Shown: positions 52,418 to 61,022 of the stretch, in pieces | Layout of the letters: each line of letters opens with the position of its first letter | Numbering within the stretch: the first letter of the stretch is position 1 | DNA from: Phytopythium helicoides | Taxonomy: Eukaryota > Oomycota > Peronosporomycetes > Pythiales > Pythiaceae | Assembly (NCBI GenBank): GCA_024867545.1 | Contig: JANFNE010000013.1 | Span: forward strand, 992,001-1,056,000 | Length of the DNA: 64,000 nucleotides | Direction of reading: 5' to 3' | Translations under genes and position numbers: made by a program | The notes under the pieces: model-generated | Databases searched by the model: none | The model's input: only the letters and a program-made list of their open reading frames with translations | Told to the model about the DNA's origin: nothing

Positions 52418-53191
52418 GAAAAGGAGAAATGGTCACAGCATAGTCGGAGGAAGCTATACATATCGCGGCGGACACCGACTGGTACGTGAAGAACGTCATC
52501 GACGTCGACAAAAAATAGGGTTGGTATCGCACCAGACGCGGTTGAGTCCCCCTTGATTCGGTCGCGAGGACGCCGTGTCGGAGCGATGACGCTCACATCG
52601 GCTGCGCTCGCTCGACTTTCGAACCCAGACTCTGTATTGATTCACTCGCCTGCTTTTCTCTGAAAATCTAGCAGAAAACTCGAGCACAAGATGCATTGCA
52701 ATGACCGAGATGAAGATTAATCGCGTGGACGACCGACATGAGAGCCATCATAGTACAGTACAAGAATGTCGTCATGCAATAGCGATCTGCCGCACCCTGG
52801 TGGCGTTGCTCTCCGACTTTTTGGTTTCGTCACTGAAAAATTGGGCACATCTCGTTGATCCACGAATCCTCGCTGTTGTAGTGCAACGAGCGAACCCATC
52901 GTCGAGTCATATCGTAGAGGAGCTTTCTTGCCACGTCTGCGATCCATGTGCCATAGAGCGCCTCCTGACATGATCGCTGTTCTGTTTCCACAGCGCCTCC
53001 ATCTGTTCATGCCCCTCCAATCAACCATCTGCGCAAACGCTCAATCTCTGCCGAAACCTCCTCCCCACATCCATACCCTACGCGATCCGATAGGATAGCG
53101 AAAGTCTCATTTGCAACCCATGTGAGCCCATCCGTTGCGGCGCTTTATGGCTCCTCTCCGTCCTCGCGTCCTCGCTCGCTCTAACCGCCCA
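52418..53191. other. Intergenic, no gene supported
   Basis: About 0.8 kb between two divergent genes. Short open frames on both strands (for example plus 52701-52973) lack motifs and overlap each other, so I leave them uncalled. Confidence 0.5.
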
Positions 53192-53206
53192 GCTCACTCG
53201 CCAACT
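53192..53206 (+). promoter_or_regulatory. Initiator-like motif
   Basis: GCTCACTCGCCAACT resembles the oomycete initiator with one mismatch in its core. It lies 20-34 nt upstream of the TKL kinase ATG. If used, the ATG at 53226 is the first available. Confidence 0.35.
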
Positions 53207-53225
53207 GCGAACTCAGCGGCCAGCC

Positions 53226-54836
53226 ATGTCCGAGTCGGTGGCCTCCGTGCTGGCCTACTACACCGAGGACTCGTGCTCCGGCACGCCCTTCCTCGTGTTC
53301 ACGGAGGCGGACTTTGACTGCACGAGCACGAGCTCCAGCACCAGCGACTGCGTCGAGGGCACGCTGGGCAACGACACGGTCTACTACCTGCCCTCGTGCA
53401 CGCAGGACCGGCACACGGCCGTGGCCGACGCCTTCGGCACGGACGAGTTCGTGGGCTTCGACTGGTACGACGACTCGGGATGCACCAACTACCAGAAGAC
53501 GCTCGCCTTCGCGGCCACGGGCGACTGCTACCTGTCGAGCGACAACGCCAGCGCCATCGCCAAGGTCTTCGACGACGGGTCCGCCGAGCTAGACATGTAC
53601 TGGGACACAAACAGCTGCAGCACGGCCGAGGACCCGTACAGCGTCACCAAGGACGTGCTCGACAAGTCGACGTGCCTCGTCTTCGACTCGACCACGGGCT
53701 CCACGTTCTTCACGCGTGCGAGCCTCTCGAGCAGCTCCGGGATCAGCACGGGGGCTCTCATCGGCATCATCGCAGGCGGAGTCGTCTTCCTCCTGCTCGT
53801 TGCGGGAGGAGTCTTCTGGTACTGCCGCCGAAAGCGGAGGATCAAGGGGGCAGCTAACAAGGAATCGCTGCTCGAGTCCAACTTGATGGAGGGAGGGACC
53901 ACAATCGGCACGACCGGCAGCTCCAAGCCCACCTTTCCTACGGGCGGAGAGAGCGGGGACGCACTGTGGCAGGACGAGATCGTCATTTCCTCCCGCGTGC
54001 CTCGCGAGAAGGTCGTCACACAGGAACTTCTCAGCCGCGGAGGCTACGGTGAGGTCTACAAGGGCACGTACAACGGCCAGGACGTGGCCATCAAGATGCT
54101 GCTACCCGAGACGCGCCGCAGCCTCAAGCATGTGAACGCGTTCTTGGCTGAGGTCAAGATGATGGCGACGCTCGAGCACTCGTGCATCGTGCAGTTCGTC
54201 GGCGTCGCGTGGGATTCGCTCAACGACCTGTGTGTGCTGTCCGAGTTCATGGCCGGCGGGGACCTGCGCGCGTTGCTGGCCCACTACGAGGCCATCCAGC
54301 ACCCGCAAGGCCTGGACTACCACAAGGTCAAGATCGCGCTGGAGATCGCGCACGCGCTGACATACCTGCACACGCTGGAGCAGCCGGTGATCCACCGCGA
54401 CCTCAAGTCCAAGAACGTACTGCTGACGTCTGAGCTGCACGCCAAGCTGACGGACTTTGGCGTCTCTCGCGAGCGCATCGACGCGACCATGACGGCTGGC
54501 GTCGGCACGTCGCTGTGGATGGCTCCCGAAATCATGCTGGGCGAGAAGTACGGCGTCGAGGCCGATGTGTTCTCGTTCGGCGTCATGCTGAGCGAGCTCG
54601 ACAGCCATGCACTGCCGTACGCGACCGCCAAGGAGAACAGCGACTCGGGCCGCAAGCTGCCGGACGCCGCCATCCTGCAGCTCGTGGCCATGGGAAAGCT
54701 GCGCGTACAGTTCTCGGACGCGGCTCCCAAGGAGCTGGTGGAGCTGGGACTTGCATGCGTGGCCACCGAGCCCTCGGAGCGCCCGTCGGCCTCCGAGGCG
54801 CTCTACCGGCTGCAGAAGGCGCTGCAGGCGCTGTGA
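53226..54836 (+). CDS. Receptor-like TKL kinase
   Basis: 536 residues, one exon. An extracellular-type N-terminal half (1-170) is rich in Ser/Thr/Asp with about nine Cys (DSCSGTPFLVF, GCTNYQKTLAF). A transmembrane helix (about 176-198, GIIAGGVVFLLLVAGGVF) is followed by a basic stop-transfer CRRKRRIK. The kinase domain starts near 267: GGYGEVYKG, VAIKML, HRDLKSKN (about 389), LTDFGVSR and MAPEIM. The HRD/K and DFG residues are intact, so it should be active. TKL kinases with one membrane span are common in oomycetes and serve as candidate environment sensors. No signal peptide follows the ATG; see the separate finding. Confidence 0.85.
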   Translation: MSESVASVLAYYTEDSCSGTPFLVFTEADFDCTSTSSSTSDCVEGTLGNDTVYYLPSCTQDRHTAVADAFGTDEFVGFDWYDDSGCTNYQKTLAFAATGDCYLSSDNASAIAKVFDDGSAELDMYWDTNSCSTAEDPYSVTKDVLDKSTCLVFDSTTGSTFFTRASLSSSSGISTGALIGIIAGGVVFLLLVAGGVFWYCRRKRRIKGAANKESLLESNLMEGGTTIGTTGSSKPTFPTGGESGDALWQDEIVISSRVPREKVVTQELLSRGGYGEVYKGTYNGQDVAIKMLLPETRRSLKHVNAFLAEVKMMATLEHSCIVQFVGVAWDSLNDLCVLSEFMAGGDLRALLAHYEAIQHPQGLDYHKVKIALEIAHALTYLHTLEQPVIHRDLKSKNVLLTSELHAKLTDFGVSRERIDATMTAGVGTSLWMAPEIMLGEKYGVEADVFSFGVMLSELDSHALPYATAKENSDSGRKLPDAAILQLVAMGKLRVQFSDAAPKELVELGLACVATEPSERPSASEALYRLQKALQAL

Positions 54837-55397
54837 GCGGCGCGCCAATGCGCTTCAACATGATGCAATGTAACATTTAGGTGGTGCTTGACTTGCTTTC
54901 ACTATACGTAAAGCGTGCGGCTGACCGTTGCGCAAGCCGACCAGTAAACTTGACTAGCATGCATTCCGCGCATGCATTCCTGGCAGAATGCAGGCCAATA
55001 GTTGCCGAGAATGTGTGCGAGCGCGTGCCGCCAGCGCTGCTTGGCCGGTCATTCGCCGATCCGACTGCTCCGCGCCCGCGTCTGGCCGCGAGCTGCTCGG
55101 CTCTGCGCGTTTCGGCGGTGATGAGACAGCCGCGAGCTCAATGAGCCGGTCTCGAGGTCCTCTGCACCGTTCGCGGCAATAGAATCGGCACACGAGTCCG
55201 CAGAAGCGACTGGATGGCTGAGCGCGAGATCCGCGCAATCTTTGCTTGCTGTGAGATGCGTTATCCAAGAGTGCTCTACAGTCGTGCGTGCGTGAGAGCG
55301 AGGGTTAGCACCGCTCGACCGTCCGAACTGCTCAGTTTTGAATCTGCGTGCTCTCGCTACGACCTCCTCCAGTTGCCAGCGCCATTCAAAGACCAAG
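54837..55397. other. Intergenic (561 bp)
   Basis: 3' flank of the kinase and promoter of the ABC transporter. GCATGCATTCC occurs twice in near tandem at about 54959-54980. No gene seen. Confidence 0.5.
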
Positions 55398-58300
55398 ATG
55401 GCGGAGCGAGGAGCGGAGACCAAGGCGCTGCTGCCCAAGCCCGCGACGTACAAGACCTTCGACAAGTCCTCGGTGCGCCACCCGCAAGATGCGGCCTCGT
55501 GCTGGTCACGCTCCTTCTTGTCGTGGGTCACACCCCTCATGGAGGTGGGACAGACCAAGCAGCTGAGCTCCGATGACCTCTGGCCGCTCCAGCCGGGCTT
55601 CCATGCGGACGTGGTCGCCGAGAAGTTCGGCCGCGCCTTCGCCCAGTCCAACTCCATGGCCAAGGCCTTCTTCGCGTGCTTTGGCGTCCAGTTTGTGCTC
55701 ACGGGGCTCGCTATGCTGATCTCGATGCTGTGCACTCTGCTCGGCCCGGTGGTGCTCCGGTTCGTCGTATCTCGTCTCGCTGAGATCGACCCCAATGCCG
55801 GCGGCGAACGAGACGCCAGTATCGCCGAGGACGCGCTCATGGCCGTCGGACTCCTCGTCGTTGCGCAAATCATCCAGGCCCTGACTAGCATCTACGGCAG
55901 CTTTGGCTCGGAAGCGATCGCGATCAAGCTCACTGCCTCAGTCAAGACGCTCATGTTCCAGAAGACGTTGCGTCTCAGCGCTGGTGCTCGCAAAGAAAAG
56001 TCCACGGGCGAAATCACCAACCTGTACACGGCTGATTGCGACGCGATTCTTAATGTCGCCTACATGGCCCATCAGGTGTGGCTCATCCCCCTGCAGATTG
56101 CCATCGTCAGCGCCATGCTGTACGAGGTGCTGGACGTGGCCGCTTTCGCAGGCATTGCTGTGATCATCGCAATGCTCTACGCGAATAACTGGCTGTCCAA
56201 GTTCATGTTTGGCTTTCAGCGCATTTATCGAAAGAGCAAGGACGTGCGCATGAAGAAGGTGACGGAGGTATTCAAGGCAATCGGCATTGTCAAGTTTAAT
56301 GCATGGGAGGAGCGCTTCCTCGCTCAAATCCAAGAGCTACGCAAAATTGAGATCCGCGACCTGTTCAAGCGTCGGATTTTTGTGTCGATCAGCCTCTTTC
56401 TTCTCTGGGGGATGCCTGTCTTCATCAGTATTGCTTCATTCGGTGTTTACGCTGGTGTCCTCAAACGTGAGCTCACTCCATCCATCGTGTTCACCAGTAT
56501 TGCACTCTTCCAGCTCATCCAGGGTCCGATGCGCCTAGTAACGAACATCTTGTCGATGCTGGTTCAGTCCAAAGTTGCTTTCGAGCGTATTTCTGCTTTC
56601 CTTGAAATGCCAGAGCTCAATCCTGACAACGTGTTGACGCGCACCACCGAAAGTGACTCGGTGAAAGTCGTCGGGATTTTACAAAGCGACGTCATGGTTG
56701 ACGTCCGTGATGGATCATTCTCGTGGGACGACGACACTGTCGATGATGATTCAGCCACCTGTGTCCTCCAAAATATCAACCTCCGAGTCCACGCTGGCGA
56801 CTTCTACGTCGTGCACGGCTCTGTGGGATGCGGCAAGTCGTCATTGTGCTCCGCCATTTTGGGTGAAATGACCAAGCGAAGTGGATCCGTGTTTGTTGGT
56901 GGATCCATCGCCTACTGCTCCCAACAGCCGTGGATCCAGAACATGACTCTCCGTGACAATATTTTGTTTGGCAAACCCTTTGATCAAAACAAGTTCGACA
57001 AAGTTATCGATGCGTGTGCGCTGAGGACGGATCTGGAGTTATTGCCTGCTGGCGAGTACACGGAGATTGGCGAGCGTGGTGTGAACCTGTCGGGTGGTCA
57101 GATGGCTCGAGTCGCTCTTGCTCGTGCTTGCTACACGGATGCGGACATTTACTTGTTGGACGCTCCGCTTGCGGCCGTGGATGCGATGGTGCAGAATGAG
57201 ATTTTCCACAAGTGTTTGCTTGGTCTTCTGCGTCACAAGACTATTATCTTGATCACACACAACCCAGAGATCATCGCTTCGCCGCTGATCACACATGCAG
57301 TCACCATCGAAGCCGTTGAGGATGGCTTGGTTGAGACCCACCGCATTGAGGAACCAATTGCGTACGAGCCACTTGTGTCGCCTCTATCACGGCGTGTAAT
57401 GATGTTCTCGGATGAGCACGTTGTTGGTAGTGTTGGAAAAATTGAGGATGGTTTGGAAGCAGAAAGAAATACGACGGACTCAAACGATGATGCTGAAGAC
57501 GAGATTGATGAAGCTGGGATCGCATTAGCTTCACCTTGTGGAGCACTTGAGACACGGATGAGCCGCAGTTCGAAACGTAGTGTCGACGAGAAAGTGGAAG
57601 GAAAGCTGGTTGAGGAGGAAGTCCGCGTTGATGGTCACGTTGGTGGTCATGTTTTCCGCGCCTACTACAACGCAGCAGGAGGGTGGATCGTTGCAACCGT
57701 ATTCTTTGCGACGTCTGTGTTTTGGCAGTTGTGTATGATTGCTGGCGACTTCTGGCTTGGTGAGTGGTCGAACGACAGCAACGCAGACCCATCGAACCCA
57801 CCGCCCTCTGCCTCCTACCGCTTGACCATCTACTCCGTGTTGGGACTCACTGGTGCGGCAATGATCTTGATTCGCATGCTCATGGCTGCAGTGTTCGGAC
57901 TCTCGGCTGCTCGAAAATTGTTCGACGCCATGACGCTCTCTCTTCTGCATGCTCCGATGCGGTTCTTTGACGAGAATCCGATTGGACGCATCTTGACGCG
58001 TTATGGAAGTGATGTCTCTGTTGTTGATGCCAACATCCCGCCGATGTTTGCTCGAACCAGCGCAACCGTGTGTCTCGTGGGATGCAGTGCTATTACTGCT
58101 GCGCTTGTTATCCGATGGCAAGGATTGCTTCTACTCCCCGTTGTGTACATTTACTACCGCATCGCTGTGTTTTACTTGCGTCCAGCTCGAGAGCTTCAGC
58201 GACTTGGCAAGACAACCCAGGCTCCAGTGCTAAATCATTTGTCCGAGTCAATCGATGGCGCTAGTGTTGTTCGTGCATTCGGTCCTCGCCAGATTGCCCG

Positions 58301-59411
58301 CTTTGTTGAAACTCACCACGAACGCCTGAATGACAACAACCAGGTATGGTTCTCTCAGCTTTGCGTCTCCCAGTGGTTTGCGCTGCGGATTCAGCTTGTG
58401 GGGACATTGCTGGTTGCCGTTGTCACGGTATCTCTAGTGTTGCTTCGTCACGCGCTCGGTGCAGCTGTGGTTGGACTCGCATTTTCGTATGCACTCAAGG
58501 TTTCTCAAGGTCTCAAGCAGCTCGTCGAAGTGCTCGCCATGGTTGAGCCTCTAATGGTCAGTCCCGAACGCATGCGCGAATACACGGACATTGAGCAAGA
58601 GGCACCATCTCGTCGTGCTACCGACTCCAAGATTCTTGCTGCCACATCCACACATTGGCCTTCAGCCGGCTCCATCGAGTTCCGAAATGTCAGCTTCCGG
58701 TACCGTCCCCAAGCCAGCCTCGTGCTTCACGATGTCAACTTCTTCGTCCCCGGCGGACACAAAATCGGCATCGTGGGACGCACCGGAGCCGGCAAGTCCA
58801 GTCTCACCATGGCGCTCTTCCGCATCAACGAGCTCGCAGGAGGCACCATCTCCATCGACGGCGTCGACATCAGCAAGCTCGGTCTCACCACTCTGCGAGA
58901 ACGCCTGTCCATCATCCCGCAACACCCCGTGCTGTTCAAGGGTACGCTGCGCAGCTACCTGGACCCGTTCGATGAGTTCAGCGACGAGGAGCTGTGGCGG
59001 TCGGTGGATCAGGTGGGTCTTCGCGAGCGCGTGTCGTCGGACGAGTTGAAGCTGTTGCTATTGGTGGAGGAGAACGGCGAGAACTTCAGTGTTGGGGAGC
59101 GTCAGATGTTGTGTATGGCTCGTGCGTTGCTGCGTAACTCTCGGGTCGTGGTGTTTGACGAGGCGACGGCTGCGATCGATCACGAGACGGACCAGAAGTT
59201 GCAGGGAGTGATTCGTAGTGCGTTCAAGGAGTCGACGGTGTTGACGATCGCTCATCGTTTGGACACGATTTTGGACTCGGATCGTGTGTTGGTGTTGGAC
59301 GGTGGTAAGGTGGTGGCGTTTGCGTCTCCGAAGGAGTTGGTGAGTCGTGGCGAGGGTCATTTCTTCGAGTTGATGCGTGAGGCAGGTCTGCTTGACTCGA
59401 TTGGGGAGTAA
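55398..59411 (+). CDS. ABCC (MRP-like) transporter, full-length
   Basis: 1337 residues, one exon. The ATG at 55398 (MAERGAETKALLPKP) is used; upstream open frame lacks an ATG. It is a short ABCC without TMD0. TMD1 spans about 110-400; NBD1 has GSVGCGKSS (about 474), the signature LSGGQMARVALARA (about 564) and LLDAPLAAVDA. An acidic linker (DDAEDEIDEAG) leads to TMD2 (about 750-1055). NBD2 has GRTGAGKSS (about 1127), signature FSVGERQ and FDEATAAID. NBD1 has Asp where the catalytic Glu would be, as usual in ABCC, giving one degenerate ATP site. It is expected to export organic anions or conjugates, and is often linked to drug or toxin tolerance. Residues about 1122-1320 are nearly identical in DNA to the inverted neighbour. 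Confidence 0.92.
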   Translation: MAERGAETKALLPKPATYKTFDKSSVRHPQDAASCWSRSFLSWVTPLMEVGQTKQLSSDDLWPLQPGFHADVVAEKFGRAFAQSNSMAKAFFACFGVQFVLTGLAMLISMLCTLLGPVVLRFVVSRLAEIDPNAGGERDASIAEDALMAVGLLVVAQIIQALTSIYGSFGSEAIAIKLTASVKTLMFQKTLRLSAGARKEKSTGEITNLYTADCDAILNVAYMAHQVWLIPLQIAIVSAMLYEVLDVAAFAGIAVIIAMLYANNWLSKFMFGFQRIYRKSKDVRMKKVTEVFKAIGIVKFNAWEERFLAQIQELRKIEIRDLFKRRIFVSISLFLLWGMPVFISIASFGVYAGVLKRELTPSIVFTSIALFQLIQGPMRLVTNILSMLVQSKVAFERISAFLEMPELNPDNVLTRTTESDSVKVVGILQSDVMVDVRDGSFSWDDDTVDDDSATCVLQNINLRVHAGDFYVVHGSVGCGKSSLCSAILGEMTKRSGSVFVGGSIAYCSQQPWIQNMTLRDNILFGKPFDQNKFDKVIDACALRTDLELLPAGEYTEIGERGVNLSGGQMARVALARACYTDADIYLLDAPLAAVDAMVQNEIFHKCLLGLLRHKTIILITHNPEIIASPLITHAVTIEAVEDGLVETHRIEEPIAYEPLVSPLSRRVMMFSDEHVVGSVGKIEDGLEAERNTTDSNDDAEDEIDEAGIALASPCGALETRMSRSSKRSVDEKVEGKLVEEEVRVDGHVGGHVFRAYYNAAGGWIVATVFFATSVFWQLCMIAGDFWLGEWSNDSNADPSNPPPSASYRLTIYSVLGLTGAAMILIRMLMAAVFGLSAARKLFDAMTLSLLHAPMRFFDENPIGRILTRYGSDVSVVDANIPPMFARTSATVCLVGCSAITAALVIRWQGLLLLPVVYIYYRIAVFYLRPARELQRLGKTTQAPVLNHLSESIDGASVVRAFGPRQIARFVETHHERLNDNNQVWFSQLCVSQWFALRIQLVGTLLVAVVTVSLVLLRHALGAAVVGLAFSYALKVSQGLKQLVEVLAMVEPLMVSPERMREYTDIEQEAPSRRATDSKILAATSTHWPSAGSIEFRNVSFRYRPQASLVLHDVNFFVPGGHKIGIVGRTGAGKSSLTMALFRINELAGGTISIDGVDISKLGLTTLRERLSIIPQHPVLFKGTLRSYLDPFDEFSDEELWRSVDQVGLRERVSSDELKLLLLVEENGENFSVGERQMLCMARALLRNSRVVVFDEATAAIDHETDQKLQGVIRSAFKESTVLTIAHRLDTILDSDRVLVLDGGKVVAFASPKELVSRGEGHFFELMREAGLLDSIGE
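58761..59356 (+). repeat. Gene-conversion tract (NBD2, copy 1)
   Basis: 596 bp that match the reverse complement of 61090-61685 with only two differences (near 58979 and 59343). Identity drops sharply on both sides. Confidence 0.9.
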
Positions 59412-59681
59412 AAGTAGGAGAAAGTAGATAGTAACTTGGTCGAAATGGCAAACAATGAAGTGCTTTCCGATGAACGGATGATTGGTTTCATGGCCGCTTT
59501 TGAGTTTGCGAACGGAGTCTCGTCCTAGTTGCATCTTCCAAACAGCAAACCGAAAATGAACCTGAAAGACCTTGACACGCGATAATCTGCTCAGCAGGCT
59601 CGCTCATTCACCAGCTGAGAAAGCTCATTTGCAGAGGCAGTTTGGATTTTCCGTCGTCGATAACAGATCTCCACAGCGCCA
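59412..59681. promoter_or_regulatory. Spacer with two initiator-like motifs
   Basis: GCTCATTCACCA (59602) and GCTCATTTGCAG (59623) resemble the oomycete initiator. They lie about 60-80 nt before the ATG of the frameshifted gene that follows, as if that gene was once, or is still, transcribed. Confidence 0.45.
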
Positions 59682-60064
59682 ATGCCATCGAGCTCCATCC
59701 TCCGCGTCGAGGGATTTCACGAGTGGTTGAGCTACCCCTCGAGCTGCTTTGGACTTCAAGATCTACTCAGCAACGGTGACCACAAGGACTTGAGATACTT
59801 CTCGCATCGCATTGGCGAGAGCCTGTTCAACGACGACATGGTCGCCGACAAGGCTCTGGCGGTCGTCTACGCTCTGAGATCGGCGAGGTGGGTTGCTTCT
59901 GGGACGATCTGGAGCGCATCAACTTTGCCTTGGCCGAGATCAAGCTGGGCGATGTGTTCGACTACTACACAACTGCGGACGGCACGCTCAAGGTGTCTGC
60001 GCGGAGGATCTTCAAGTTGGCGGTGCATGAGTTCGCGGAGAGCTCTCCGTCGCGCATTCCGTAG
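59682..60064 (+). pseudogene. Frameshifted paralog of the next gene
   Basis: The ATG at 59682 opens a frame to about 59880 (MPSSSILRVEGFHEWLSY; DDMVADKALAVVYAL). The similarity to the downstream gene then continues one frame away: EIGEVGCFWDDLE, AEIKLGDVFDYYTTADGTLK, LAVHEFAESS, stop at about 60064. A single missing base near 59875 would explain it. An unnoticed short intron is the other possibility. The family is not recognised. Confidence 0.6.
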
Positions 60065-60163
60065 AGAGGTGAAGCCCATGCAGCAGCATAAACGTGACGA
60101 TGCGATCTTCCCACTTTCGAGCCCACCGCGGTCTCCAGAGGAGCTTTGCAGTCGAACGCCGCC

Positions 60164-60676
60164 ATGAACCAGCAGCAGCCGGGAGAGCAGTGTCCAATCC
60201 GGAACGTGCGAGATCTGGACCGGTGGATGGTGAACGAGCGCGGCGAGCGCTTCTTCAGCCCTATTACCGGCCCAGGAGAGGACTCCACCGACCTCAAGTT
60301 CCTGGCGTTGTTCCACCCGCCGCGAGTCGTGGACGGCAAGACGGTGCTCGAGCCGTCCGCGCTGCTGTATAACGGCGAATTGAGTGCCCAGCAAAACCTC
60401 CTGGCCGTCGGTTGGCTGTACGACAAGCGCATCGGCGAGCTCGGCGCCTACTGGGACGCCCACTCGCCCATCGAGTGGACGTACGCGAACGTCAAGATGA
60501 GCGACGTGCTCGACTTTTACACGACGAACGACGGCACGCTGCACGTGCCCGAGTGGAGTAGTCTCAAGCTCGCGGTGGACGCGTTCCTCAACTCGGCACA
60601 GGTGCGATTTCACCCCAAGCGCGTGCGCCAGTTCATCGCCGAGCACGGCATGGACGAGCTCGAGGAGATGGAGTAG
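60164..60676 (+). CDS. Small soluble protein, unknown function
   Basis: 170 residues, one exon, ATG at 60164 (MNQQQPGEQCPIRN). No signal peptide or membrane segment. Blocks IGELGAYWDAHSPIEW, ANVKMSDVLDFYTTNDGTLH and LKLAVDAFLNS recur in the decayed copy 100 bp upstream, so this is a tandem duplication. It is mixed alpha/beta and ends in an acidic tail (MDELEEME). I do not recognise the family. Confidence 0.65.
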   Translation: MNQQQPGEQCPIRNVRDLDRWMVNERGERFFSPITGPGEDSTDLKFLALFHPPRVVDGKTVLEPSALLYNGELSAQQNLLAVGWLYDKRIGELGAYWDAHSPIEWTYANVKMSDVLDFYTTNDGTLHVPEWSSLKLAVDAFLNSAQVRFHPKRVRQFIAEHGMDELEEME

Positions 60677-61022
60677 CGCCGAGAGAATGTGCTTTGATTC
60701 AGCCGGTATTCTACTCTGGAAGCATCATGGTGATGTGTGCGATCGAGTTCATGCTGGCACGATATTCGTTGCAATGACAAACGGACTCGGTGATTTTCTA
60801 CAAGTTACTCCAGAGATTTCAGGAAAAGAAAGCATATCCTACTAGTGATGCATGCTGAGTTCAAGGTGTCTCGGAAGCTTTTGGATCTTCAGAGCGACTT
60901 TGATTGCTCCAATGCTGTTTGCCGGCATGAAACGGAGTTGAGTTCGAACAATTCAATTTCGATTTACCTTGCTAATGCAGATGCACAAATACTAAAGGCA
61001 TGAATGCAGCGGAAAAGGGATC
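60677..61022. other. Convergent intergenic spacer (346 bp)
   Basis: 3' flanks of the small gene and of the second ABC transporter. No repeat or gene seen. Confidence 0.5.

Noticed and set aside
52701..52973. 90-codon plus-strand frame with an overlapping minus-strand frame
   Set aside because: Both strands are open and neither shows recognisable domains; possibly old transposon sequence, but not enough to call.
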